DNA of 40,334 bases, taken from assembly GCA_963605535.1 (NCBI GenBank), contig CAVCXB010000010.1, forward strand, positions 1 to 40,334, written 5' to 3'. How positions within the stretch are numbered: position 1 is the stretch's first letter; every line of letters starts with the position of its first letter. A program made the position numbers and the translations under genes. Positions 16,131 through 23,462 of this stretch are shown here, in pieces. The DNA is from Anthropogastromicrobium chipingensis_A. Its GTDB lineage: Bacteria; Bacillota; Clostridia; Lachnospirales; Lachnospiraceae. The notes beneath the pieces are model-generated. The model worked only from the letters and a program-made list of their open reading frames with translations, did not search any database and was not told the origin of the DNA.

Positions 16131-17026
16131 CGCTGGAAGAATTGGTAAAACGTGCAAGAGAAAAAGAAAATTTTATTCAAATAGATGATTATGCAAGATT
16201 TTGCTTTCATTATTTAGAGTTTATTTCGAACGGTTTGCAAGCAGTGATTGTTTCTCAAAATGAAAATGATTATCGTTTTTTCCAATATAAAGAGGATGGA
16301 CATTTTTCTGTGACTCGGCCAATTAATAGTAGATTAATGTTATCTGTGCAAGAATTTGAGAATGCATATAAGATATTTCGATCAGCGATGCCTCATATGC
16401 GAGAATTACAAAATGAGTGTGAAACTAGAGATATTATTAATAGATTTGTTTATACTTGCCAACAGAGTATTGGAGCAACACTAGATGCACTGCCTGTAAA
16501 TGAAAATAATACAGCGAAAAAGATTAATGGGGATTTGTTTGAACGGTTTATTCGAAATATTTTGTCGGGTATAGGAATTGAAGTCAGTGAAGGAACAGTA
16601 CGAGTACCTGTCGAAGTGGAAGGAGAAAATCAGTTTTTTATGAATTATCAGCATGATCTAATTGTAAAAAAAGAAGGAAATTTAAAGGCAATTGGATCAG
16701 TGAAAACATCAAGCAAAGATCGTATTGATAAGATATTTATTGATAAGTTTTTATATAATCGTTTGACTGATTCTGAAATTCCGCATTTTGCCATTTTTTT
16801 GAATGATGTACAAAGAAGTGGAAAAGAGCCTTACTATGGAGTTAATACTACATTTTTAACTGGGCATTATAAGGGATATACTGTAAAGTTAAATCCATTG
16901 GATGGTGTTTATTATTGCGATATGAGACCGAATATGAAAACAGACCCGCTTTTAAAAAGAACAATTAAATCATTAGACTATTTGCTTGTAGAGGATATTT
17001 GGAAGTTTCAAGATGAAAGAAAATAA
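16127..17026 (+). CDS. Putative type II restriction endonuclease
   Basis: This 299-residue protein is coupled to the methyltransferase by an ATGA overlap, with ggaggg ahead of it. No family is recognised from whole-sequence memory. A plausible PD-(D/E)XK-type core is NGDLFERFI (Glu139), HDLIV (Asp177) and GSVKTSSK (Lys193), where the usual acidic residue before x-Lys is Ser. A basic, Lys/Tyr-rich C-terminal half could bind DNA. Position and size argue for the cognate nuclease of a type II system; it could instead be another defence protein. It is AT-rich like its partner. Confidence 0.65.
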   Translation: MTLEELVKRAREKENFIQIDDYARFCFHYLEFISNGLQAVIVSQNENDYRFFQYKEDGHFSVTRPINSRLMLSVQEFENAYKIFRSAMPHMRELQNECETRDIINRFVYTCQQSIGATLDALPVNENNTAKKINGDLFERFIRNILSGIGIEVSEGTVRVPVEVEGENQFFMNYQHDLIVKKEGNLKAIGSVKTSSKDRIDKIFIDKFLYNRLTDSEIPHFAIFLNDVQRSGKEPYYGVNTTFLTGHYKGYTVKLNPLDGVYYCDMRPNMKTDPLLKRTIKSLDYLLVEDIWKFQDERK

Positions 17027-17069
17027 AAATAGTAAAAGGCAATGAATGCAAATAAAAGAAAGGAGTATT

Positions 17070-18080
17070 ATGAAGACACAGACAATGAGACTGCCCAAGC
17101 ATTTTATTGATCTGCATTTGCACTTAGATGGCGCAATTACGCTTCCGATTGCAAAGCGTCTGGCACAGCTGCAAAATCAAACGCTTCCGGCCTCATCGGA
17201 CGAAGAATTGGAGCAGCTTCTCAGCATTCCAAAGAGCTGCGAGGATTTGAACGAATATTTAAAACGTTTCGATCTGCCGATTTCATTGCTGCAGACAAAA
17301 GAGAGCATCAGCGAAGCCGTATTTCTGGTAAGTGAACAGCTTCGCCGGGAAAATGTGATCTATGCGGAGCTTCGATTTGCACCGCAGTCCTTTACAGCAG
17401 GCGGACTTACTCAGCGCGAGGTGGTAGAGGCGGCTCTTGCGGGCTTAGCGCGCACCTCATTTTGCGGCAATCTGATTTTATGCGCGATGCGTGGGCCAGG
17501 GCGCGAGGCAGCAAATGAAGAAACGCTTCGTTTAACCAAGGAATATCTGGTAACGCATGGCGGCGTGGTAGCATTTGATATAGCGGGTGCAGAGGGACTT
17601 TTTCCGACAAGCGATTATCGAGAGTTGTTTGAACTTGCCGCAAAGCTTGATGTACCATTTACGCTTCATGCAGGAGAGGCGGCAGGTGCCGACAGTGTGC
17701 GTTGCGCAATCGAGATGGGAGCGCGCCGTATTGGCCATGGAATTCGCTCATTCGAGGATGAAGCGTTACTAGAATTACTGCGGGCACGTCAGATTCCGCT
17801 CGAAATATGCCCGACAAGCAATCGCCAAACCCATGCCGTGGCAGATATGAGGGACTATCCGTTGGCGGATTTTGTAAAGAAGGGCTTATGTGTTACAATC
17901 AATACCGATAACCCAGCAATTTCCAGCACAACCATTGCAGAGGAGTTTGCCTATGCGCAGACGCTTGGCGTTACGTTTGAGCAGGAGCAGTCTATGCTGT
18001 TATCAGCAGCGGATGCCGCATTCACCGATGAGGCGACAAAGCAGCGGCTGAAACAACTATTAAAAGAGCAGTCCAAATAA
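17070..18080 (+). CDS. add: Adenosine deaminase
   Basis: It converts adenosine (or deoxyadenosine) to inosine and ammonia in purine salvage. The zinc-binding DLHLHLDGA gives His16 and His18; the catalytic segment TLHAGEAAG holds the next His and the Glu; IGHGIR and CPTSNRQTHAV are present. The Asp pair near the C-terminus reads NTDNPAIS, with Asn in place of the second Asp, a variant I have also seen in some other bacterial members. 336 residues is normal. The start at 17070 follows aaaggag (17057-17063); an in-frame ATG at 17046 lacks a site. It lies only 43 bases after the restriction gene, with no terminator between them. Confidence 0.92.
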   Translation: MKTQTMRLPKHFIDLHLHLDGAITLPIAKRLAQLQNQTLPASSDEELEQLLSIPKSCEDLNEYLKRFDLPISLLQTKESISEAVFLVSEQLRRENVIYAELRFAPQSFTAGGLTQREVVEAALAGLARTSFCGNLILCAMRGPGREAANEETLRLTKEYLVTHGGVVAFDIAGAEGLFPTSDYRELFELAAKLDVPFTLHAGEAAGADSVRCAIEMGARRIGHGIRSFEDEALLELLRARQIPLEICPTSNRQTHAVADMRDYPLADFVKKGLCVTINTDNPAISSTTIAEEFAYAQTLGVTFEQEQSMLLSAADAAFTDEATKQRLKQLLKEQSK

Positions 18081-18081
18081 C

Positions 18082-18133
18082 AAAGACTGAATACAAAGAC
18101 AGTCAGGAAAGACAGTCAAGAAAGACAGTCAAA
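18082..18133 (+). repeat. Four tandem 13-bp units before the GH13 gene
   Basis: aaagacagtcagg (18095), aaagacagtcaag (18108) and aaagacagtcaaa (18121) follow a diverged first unit, aaagactgaatac (18082). Each is 13 nt, 52 nt in all. The array ends directly at the ribosome binding site aaaggaggaaa. Confidence 0.85.
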
Positions 18134-18149
18134 AAGGAGGAAATGAAGT

Positions 18150-19685
18150 ATGGCACAGTGGTTAAAAGATGCGGTTTTTTATGAGATTTATCCGCAGTCC
18201 TTTCAGGACACAAATGCAGACGGAATCGGTGATTTTCAGGGAATCATTGACCATCTGGACTACATTAAGGAGTTAGGCTGCAATGCAATCTGGATGAACC
18301 CATGCTTTGCATCTCCATTTGGTGATGCGGGCTATGATGTCTCTGATTATTACACCGCAGCGCCGCGTTACGGAACAAATGAGGATTTAAAGCGTCTGTT
18401 TGATGAAGTACATAAAAGAGGAATGCACATTCTTCTTGATCTGGTTCCGGGTCATACGTCTGTCGATCATCCGTGGTTTAAGGAGTCTCTTAAGGCAGAG
18501 AAAAATCCGTACACCGACCGTTACATTTGGACCGATAATATTTGGGAGCAGCCGGAGGGCATTGGCTCCATCAAGGGTATTTCCGACCGTGACGGCTGCT
18601 GTGTCGTAAATTTCTTCTCTCATCAGCCAGCATTGAATTATGGTCATTATATCTGTGAGCGCCCATGGCAGCAGCCGATGGATGCAGAAGGTCCAAAGGC
18701 CACGATCGCGGAGATGGAAAAGGTTATGCGTTTCTGGCTGAAAATGGGCTGTGATGGCTTCCGTGTCGATATGGCAGGTTCTCTTGTAAAGAATGACCCG
18801 GATGGTCTTGGAACGATTCGTCTATGGCAGGGCATCCGTCCATTCCTTGATCAGGAATTTCCAGAGGCAGCAATGGTATCGGAATGGGGAGAGCCGGACA
18901 AGTCCTTGCAGGCAGGCTTTGATATGGATTTTCTGCTTCACTTTGGTCCGTCCCACTACAACGATCTGTTTCGCTGTGAGGAGCCATATTTTTCCTCCAG
19001 AGGAAAGGGCAGTGCATCAGCTTTTGTTGAAAAATATAAGGAGAGCCGCAAGAAGGCAGGTGCAAAGGGCTTAATCTGCATTCCGTCTGGAAATCACGAT
19101 ATGGACCGTCTGGCAAGAACACTGCATGGCGATGAGTTAAAGGTAGCATTTGCCTTCCTTCTGACCATGCCGGGTGCGCCATTTATTTATTATGGAGATG
19201 AGATTGGTCTTCGTTATGTGGAAAATCTGGTTTCTGTTGAGGGTGGTTATAGCCGTACCGGTTCCCGTTCTCCGATGCAGTGGAATCACGGTGTCAACTT
19301 TGGATTTAGCAATGCATCACCAGAAAAGCTCTATATTCCGACGGACCCAGAGCCAAACAGCCCAACCGCAGAGGACCAGATAAAGAATCCAGACTCGCTG
19401 TATCATGAGGTAAAGAAGCTGATTGCCATCCGCCGTGCACACAGTGCGCTGTTAAGCGACGGTGACATTGAGTTTGTGTCGGACGGAGCCGATGGTGCGC
19501 CGCTTGCCTATATCCGAAGCAGTGCAGACGAAAAGATTCTTGTTGTTATCAATCCGGCAGACCGAGAGGCTGTTCTGGAAGTGCCAGGAACATGGAATAC
19601 GTGTTTGTATACCGTGGGCGGTACCATAAAGGCAGAAAATGGAAAGCTGATTGTTGCACCAAAATCTGCTAATTTATTAAAATGA
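18150..19685 (+). CDS. GH13 alpha-glycosidase / trehalose-synthase-like protein
   Basis: An alpha-amylase-family enzyme of 511 residues acting on alpha-glucosides. AVFYEIYPQSFQDTNADGIGDFQGI and YDVSDYY are the usual N-terminal landmarks. The catalytic residues are Asp207 (GFRVDMAG), Glu245 (VSEWGEP) and Asp317 (GNHDMDR). The C-terminal ~90 residues are the beta domain. Without a signal peptide it is cytoplasmic, so short imported oligosaccharides are likely substrates. Oligo-1,6-glucosidase, alpha-glucosidase and trehalose-related activities cannot be separated by eye. No sugar transporter is adjacent. Tandem 13-bp repeats flank it on both sides. Confidence 0.88.
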   Translation: MAQWLKDAVFYEIYPQSFQDTNADGIGDFQGIIDHLDYIKELGCNAIWMNPCFASPFGDAGYDVSDYYTAAPRYGTNEDLKRLFDEVHKRGMHILLDLVPGHTSVDHPWFKESLKAEKNPYTDRYIWTDNIWEQPEGIGSIKGISDRDGCCVVNFFSHQPALNYGHYICERPWQQPMDAEGPKATIAEMEKVMRFWLKMGCDGFRVDMAGSLVKNDPDGLGTIRLWQGIRPFLDQEFPEAAMVSEWGEPDKSLQAGFDMDFLLHFGPSHYNDLFRCEEPYFSSRGKGSASAFVEKYKESRKKAGAKGLICIPSGNHDMDRLARTLHGDELKVAFAFLLTMPGAPFIYYGDEIGLRYVENLVSVEGGYSRTGSRSPMQWNHGVNFGFSNASPEKLYIPTDPEPNSPTAEDQIKNPDSLYHEVKKLIAIRRAHSALLSDGDIEFVSDGADGAPLAYIRSSADEKILVVINPADREAVLEVPGTWNTCLYTVGGTIKAENGKLIVAPKSANLLK

Positions 19686-19737
19686 GTAATTAAAGCGAGT
19701 GATTAAAACAAGCAATTAAAGCAAGCGATTAAAGAGA
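19686..19737 (+). repeat. Four tandem 13-bp units after the GH13 gene
   Basis: gtaattaaagcga, gtgattaaaacaa, gcaattaaagcaa and gcgattaaagaga follow one another directly after the GH13 stop codon and run into the ribosome binding site of the next gene (gagaggaac). The period and total length match the array upstream of the GH13 gene, but the sequence differs. Confidence 0.85.
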
Positions 19738-19747
19738 GGAACTACTA

Positions 19748-20785
19748 ATGATTTATTTTCAGTGTGATTACGAAGAAGGCTGTCATCCAGCCATTTTAAA
19801 GAAGCTTCAGGAGACAAATTTGGAGCAGACGGTCGGATACAGCATGGATCCGTACTGTGCGAGTGCAAGAGAAAAGATTAAAAAGGCAATTGGAAGACCC
19901 GATGCCGATGTGCATTTTCTGGTTGGTGGAACACAGACGAATATGACTGTCATCGCGGCAGCGTTAAAGCCGTGGCAGGGTGCAATCTGTGCTGATACCG
20001 GTCATATTGCGTGCCATGAGACAGGCGCAGTCGAGGCAACTGGCCATAAGGTGTTAGCACTTCCGTCGGAGGATGGAAAGATTACAGCAGCACAGATCGA
20101 GGAGACCGTGAAAAAGCACTTTGCGGATGGCAGCCACGAGCATATCGTGCAGCCGGGTATGGTGTACATATCCTCCCCAACTGAGAGTGGAACACTGTAC
20201 AGCAAGCAGGAACTGACCGATATCTATGCGGTTTGCAAGGCACTTGATCTTCCGCTGTTTATTGATGGTGCGCGTCTTGGTTATGGCTTGCAAAGTCCGG
20301 CATGTGATATTACATTGAAAGAGTTAGCACGACTTTGCGATGTATTTTATATTGGCGGAACAAAGTGTGGTGCATTGTTTGGCGAGGCAGTTGTCATCTT
20401 AAAGGAATCGCTGAAAAAGGATTTTCGTTATCTGATCAAGCAGCGCGGTGGTATGCTGGCGAAGGGGCGTCTTCTTGGCATTCAGTTTGATACGCTGTTT
20501 ACAGACGGTTTGTATGAAGCGATTTGTGGCGAGGCTGTAAAGAAGGCCATGACCGTGCGCGAAGCATTCTTAGCAAAGGGAATTTCCATGTATGGAAGCT
20601 CTATGACCAATCAGCAGTTTCCGATCCTGACCGATGCACAGAAAGAAGCGCTTGCCAAAGACTTTGCCTTTGAATATTGGGGAGAGGCTCCAGATGGTGC
20701 AGGAAGCATTGTGCGTTTTTGTACCAGCTGGGCGACAACCGACGAGCAGATTAAGGCACTGACCGATGCGATTGCAGCACTGTAA
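19748..20785 (+). CDS. Low-specificity L-threonine aldolase-like PLP enzyme
   Basis: A 345-residue beta-eliminating-lyase-family enzyme using pyridoxal phosphate. Features: FLVGGTQTNMTVIAA near 60, HIACHETGAVE (86-96), the cofactor-binding DGAR (173-176) and the Schiff-base lysine 206 in YIGGTKCGALFGEA. Members split L-threonine or L-allo-threonine to glycine and acetaldehyde. Other aldolase or lyase roles are possible. A strong terminator shared with galE follows. Confidence 0.88.
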   Translation: MIYFQCDYEEGCHPAILKKLQETNLEQTVGYSMDPYCASAREKIKKAIGRPDADVHFLVGGTQTNMTVIAAALKPWQGAICADTGHIACHETGAVEATGHKVLALPSEDGKITAAQIEETVKKHFADGSHEHIVQPGMVYISSPTESGTLYSKQELTDIYAVCKALDLPLFIDGARLGYGLQSPACDITLKELARLCDVFYIGGTKCGALFGEAVVILKESLKKDFRYLIKQRGGMLAKGRLLGIQFDTLFTDGLYEAICGEAVKKAMTVREAFLAKGISMYGSSMTNQQFPILTDAQKEALAKDFAFEYWGEAPDGAGSIVRFCTSWATTDEQIKALTDAIAAL

Positions 20786-20891
20786 AATACGCTCATAATT
20801 CAATTTAAAATGCGAAAGAAAAGTACAACTTAATAATGAAAAAAGTATAATTATAAAATTGTATAAAAACGTATCAGAAAATGCATAAGAA

Positions 20892-20921
20892 AAAGAGCCG
20901 TCCAGCTGGGCGGCTCTTTTT
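20892..20921. terminator. Bidirectional terminator between the aldolase gene and galE
   Basis: aaagagccgtcc pairs with gggcggctcttt. Five Ts follow on the plus strand, and the A run before the stem gives a T run on the minus strand, so it can end both convergent transcripts. Confidence 0.88.
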
Positions 20922-20962
20922 ACGGTCACGGGACACGTGAACCAAATGAAATAATCATTGTA

Positions 20963-21979
20963 TTAGTCGTTGTATCCAGTTGGATTCTTTGTCTGCCAGT
21001 TCCAGGAATCGGCGCACATCTCGTTGATGTCATACTGTGCAGTCCAGCCAAGCTCAGCGGCAGCCTTGTCACACTTGGAGTAGCAGGTTGCGATATCACC
21101 GGCACGGCGCGGCTTAATCACATATGGAAGCTCCTTGCCGCAAGCCTTCTCGAATGCATGGATAACATCCAGAACGCTGTAGCCCTTTCCGGTACCAAGG
21201 TTGTAGATGCTGACGCCTTCCTTGTCGGCTAACTTCTGGATGGCCTTTACGTGACCTCTTGCAAGGTCTACTACGTGGATGTAGTCACGAACACCGGTTC
21301 CATCCGGTGTATCGTAGTCATTTCCGAATACATTGATGCATGGAAGCTTTCCGATGGCTACCTGTGCAACATATGGAAGCAGGTTGTTCGGGATACCCTT
21401 CGGATCCTCACCGATCAGACCGCTCTTGTGAGCACCGATTGGGTTGAAGTAACGAAGCAGGATTACGTTCCACTCCGGATCTGCGGTATGGATGTCCGTC
21501 AGAACCTGCTCAAGCATCCACTTTGTCCAGCCATATGGGTTGGTAGCAGTACCCTTCGGGCAGTTCTCTGTGATCGGGATCTCAGCAGGGGAACCATATA
21601 CGGTAGCGGAAGAACTGAAGATGATGTTCTTAACGCCGTGCTTGCGCATCTCATCACACAGAATCAGTGTACCGGACATGTTGTTGGTGTAGTACTCGAT
21701 CGGCTTTACAACAGACTCACCAACTGCCTTGAGACCTGCAAAATGGATAACAGCGTCAATCTTCTCATTGTCAAAGATGGCCTTTACGCCCTCACGGTCC
21801 AGCATATCCGTCTGGTAGAAGGTGACTTTCTTTTCGGTGATCTGCTCGATACGGTCAACAGCCTTCTTATTGGCGTTGTACAGGTTGTCCATGATTACAA
21901 CCTCGTATCCCTCGTTTAACAGTTCTACGCAGGTATGGCTGCCGATATATCCGGCGCCACCGGTAACTAAAATCTTCAT
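20963..21979 (-). CDS. galE: UDP-glucose 4-epimerase
   Basis: It interconverts UDP-glucose and UDP-galactose for galactose use and glycan synthesis. The NAD-binding GGAGYIGSH is at 7-15, the catalytic Ser124 in FSSSATVYGS, Tyr149 and Lys153 in YGWTK, and the RYFNPIGAH segment is standard. 338 residues is normal. The ribosome binding site is aaaaggggtt. It is a single gene facing away from the AraC regulator, with no other gal genes nearby. Confidence 0.96.
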   Translation of the reverse strand: MKILVTGGAGYIGSHTCVELLNEGYEVVIMDNLYNANKKAVDRIEQITEKKVTFYQTDMLDREGVKAIFDNEKIDAVIHFAGLKAVGESVVKPIEYYTNNMSGTLILCDEMRKHGVKNIIFSSSATVYGSPAEIPITENCPKGTATNPYGWTKWMLEQVLTDIHTADPEWNVILLRYFNPIGAHKSGLIGEDPKGIPNNLLPYVAQVAIGKLPCINVFGNDYDTPDGTGVRDYIHVVDLARGHVKAIQKLADKEGVSIYNLGTGKGYSVLDVIHAFEKACGKELPYVIKPRRAGDIATCYSKCDKAAAELGWTAQYDINEMCADSWNWQTKNPTGYND

Positions 21980-22074
21980 GATAACCCCTTTTCTGCGCTG
22001 CTATACATAGTAGATGATAATGGAATTGTTGATGCAGCAATTAGTGCAAAGCAATTAATGCAATAATTTGTGCA

Positions 22075-22118
22075 GTACAACTGGTGCTAGTGCAAAAAAG
22101 CAATATGTGCAGTTGTAC
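22075..22118. promoter_or_regulatory. Inverted repeat in the galE-AraC intergenic region
   Basis: GTACAACTG (22075-22083) and CAGTTGTAC (22110-22118) are perfect 9-bp arms separated by 26 nt. Between and around them the word gtgca recurs (about 22034, 22069, 22090, 22107). The region could be an operator for the neighbouring AraC regulator or for galE; no T run follows, so it is not a terminator. The rest of the 354-base gap holds a promoter, a short ORF and an A-rich stretch. Confidence 0.45.
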
Positions 22119-22173
22119 AGGCAAACCAGACCGCAGCGCTGGCCGATTGCCCAAACGTGCATTGAAAAGAAAC

Positions 22174-22201
22174 TTGACTTTCCATTACTTACAATTATAA
22201 T
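22174..22201 (+). promoter_or_regulatory. Promoter upstream of the leader ORF and AraC regulator
   Basis: TTGACT (22174-22179), 16 nt and TATAAT (22196-22201) form a strong promoter. The leader ORF begins only 15 bases after the -10, so transcription would start very near its ribosome binding site. Confidence 0.7.
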
Positions 22202-22215
22202 GAGAGAGGAGTAGT

Positions 22216-22260
22216 ATGGCAACAACTATTTTAGAAAAAAGTATAACTATTTTGAGGTAA
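22216..22260 (+). CDS. Possible 14-residue leader peptide
   Basis: ATG 22216 is preceded by gagaggag and encodes MATTILEKSITILR, then TAA. It lies between a good promoter and the AraC gene. It may be a real leader peptide, a remnant, or chance; its ribosome binding site is better than that of the regulator itself. Confidence 0.35.
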   Translation: MATTILEKSITILR

Positions 22261-22333
22261 ATCAAAATAAAGAAAATAGAAATAGAAATATAGAAAATAG
22301 AAAACGATTAAGTTTGTTTTGTACGAGGTATCT

Positions 22334-23239
22334 ATGCAGATAAAAATCAATGACGAAAAAAAAGAACTGAAATTTCACGGAAGCTATGAGTTTCCGGTAT
22401 TTGTTAGTCATGAGGTTCTGTCCGCCTATGAGAGAGGTGCATTTGCGTGGCACTGGCATCCAGAGGTTGAGTTAACCTATATTGAGGAGGGACAAATTGA
22501 GTATCAGGTGAATGACACGGTGTATCATTTAAAGCAGGGCGATGGCCTTTTTTGCAATGCCAATGCCCTTCATACGGGTCACATGCTCAATCAGGGTGAC
22601 TGCCACTACCTGTCTGTGACGTTTCATCCGCGCATGATTTATGGGTTTGAGGGAAGTGTGATTGACAAGCGCTATGTCGAGCCGGTAACAAGAAATGATT
22701 TGTTAGGGGGACTACATCTTGTACCAGATGATGGATGGCAGTCAAAGGTATTGACACTGATTCAGAATCTGGTGGAAACGTATGAGGCACATGAAGCCGG
22801 ATTTGAGCTTGCAATTTGTCAGACACTTTTAACAATTTGGAATACACTTTATTCAAACGTGTGGAGCGCAATTCCGTCCGATCCGTTGGTTCAGTACAAG
22901 GAAATTGAACGTTTAAGAAAAACAATCACGTATCTTCAGGAGCACTATCACGAGCATGTGACGCTCAGTGCGATCGCCGAACATGTCAATATCTGTACGA
23001 GCGAATGCTGCCGTTTTTTCAAGCGCCATATGAATCAGACGATCTTTGAGTACCTGCTTGAGTATCGCATTGAGAAGAGTTTGCCACTTCTAATTCGGGG
23101 GGAGGACAGCATCACGGCGATTGCTCAGGCGGTCGGATTTTCCAATCCGGCGTACTTTGGAAAGGTCTTTCATCAGGTCATGAGGTGTTCTCCGAGCGAT
23201 TATCGAAAGTCTTTCATTTCAAAGACGCAGAAAGTATAG
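22334..23239 (+). CDS. AraC-family transcriptional regulator
   Basis: A 301-residue regulator with an N-terminal cupin sensor (AFAWHWHPEVELTYIEEGQIEYQV, LKQGDGLFCNANALHTG) and C-terminal double helix-turn-helix (LSAIAEHVNICTSECCRFFKRHM and ITAIAQAVGFSNPAYFGKVFHQVM). This architecture is typical of regulators of carbohydrate genes. The ATG at 22334 has acgagg eight bases before it; an in-frame TTG at 22319 is less likely. No obvious target gene sits beside it. Confidence 0.9.
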   Translation: MQIKINDEKKELKFHGSYEFPVFVSHEVLSAYERGAFAWHWHPEVELTYIEEGQIEYQVNDTVYHLKQGDGLFCNANALHTGHMLNQGDCHYLSVTFHPRMIYGFEGSVIDKRYVEPVTRNDLLGGLHLVPDDGWQSKVLTLIQNLVETYEAHEAGFELAICQTLLTIWNTLYSNVWSAIPSDPLVQYKEIERLRKTITYLQEHYHEHVTLSAIAEHVNICTSECCRFFKRHMNQTIFEYLLEYRIEKSLPLLIRGEDSITAIAQAVGFSNPAYFGKVFHQVMRCSPSDYRKSFISKTQKV

Positions 23240-23378
23240 TCAGACGATATGACAGGATTTCCCAAAAGACATCATAATATTTTGCCGATATCGGGAACAT
23301 GGATTCGTATTGCGCGAAAAAACTGCAAAAAAAAAATCGAAGTTGCAAAAGCACCCACTACAACTATAAATTCGATAG

Positions 23379-23426
23379 ACACTAAATACAGTATAAATAC
23401 ATTGACAAAAGCACAAGATGTTGTAT
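23379..23426 (+). promoter_or_regulatory. Tandem NrdR-like boxes at the nrdD promoter
   Basis: ACACTAAATACAGTAT (23379-23394) matches the NrdR consensus acaCwAtATaTwGtgt at 13 of 16 positions, and GCACAAGATGTTGTAT (23411-23426) at 12 of 16. Their starts are 32 bases apart, the three-helical-turn spacing known for NrdR pairs. The second box overlaps the spacer and -10 of the promoter. NrdR is the nucleotide-sensing repressor of ribonucleotide reductase genes. Binding is inferred. Confidence 0.65.
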
Positions 23427-23429
23427 AAT
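23402..23429 (+). promoter_or_regulatory. Promoter of nrdD
   Basis: TTGACA (23402-23407), 16 nt and TATAAT (23424-23429): consensus at both hexamers. The start codon is 34 bases further on, with aaggggg as ribosome binding site. Confidence 0.8.
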
Positions 23430-23462
23430 AGTGAAGAACAACTTGATTAAGGGGGCTGCACA

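Noticed and set aside
17886..17930. Adenosine deaminase NTDN in place of NTDD as an inactivating change
   Set aside because: The zinc-ligand Asp is kept, and the Asn variant occurs in other bacterial members, so loss of activity is not supported.
18082..18133. Possible CRISPR array at the 13-bp repeats
   Set aside because: Units are adjacent with no spacers, and no cas genes are present.
21251..21919. 222-residue plus-strand frame opposite galE
   Set aside because: galE is certain on the other strand. The antisense frame has no motif or proper start signals.
23348..23370. A third NrdR-like box upstream of the pair
   Set aside because: Only about 8 of 16 positions match, and the spacing is wrong.
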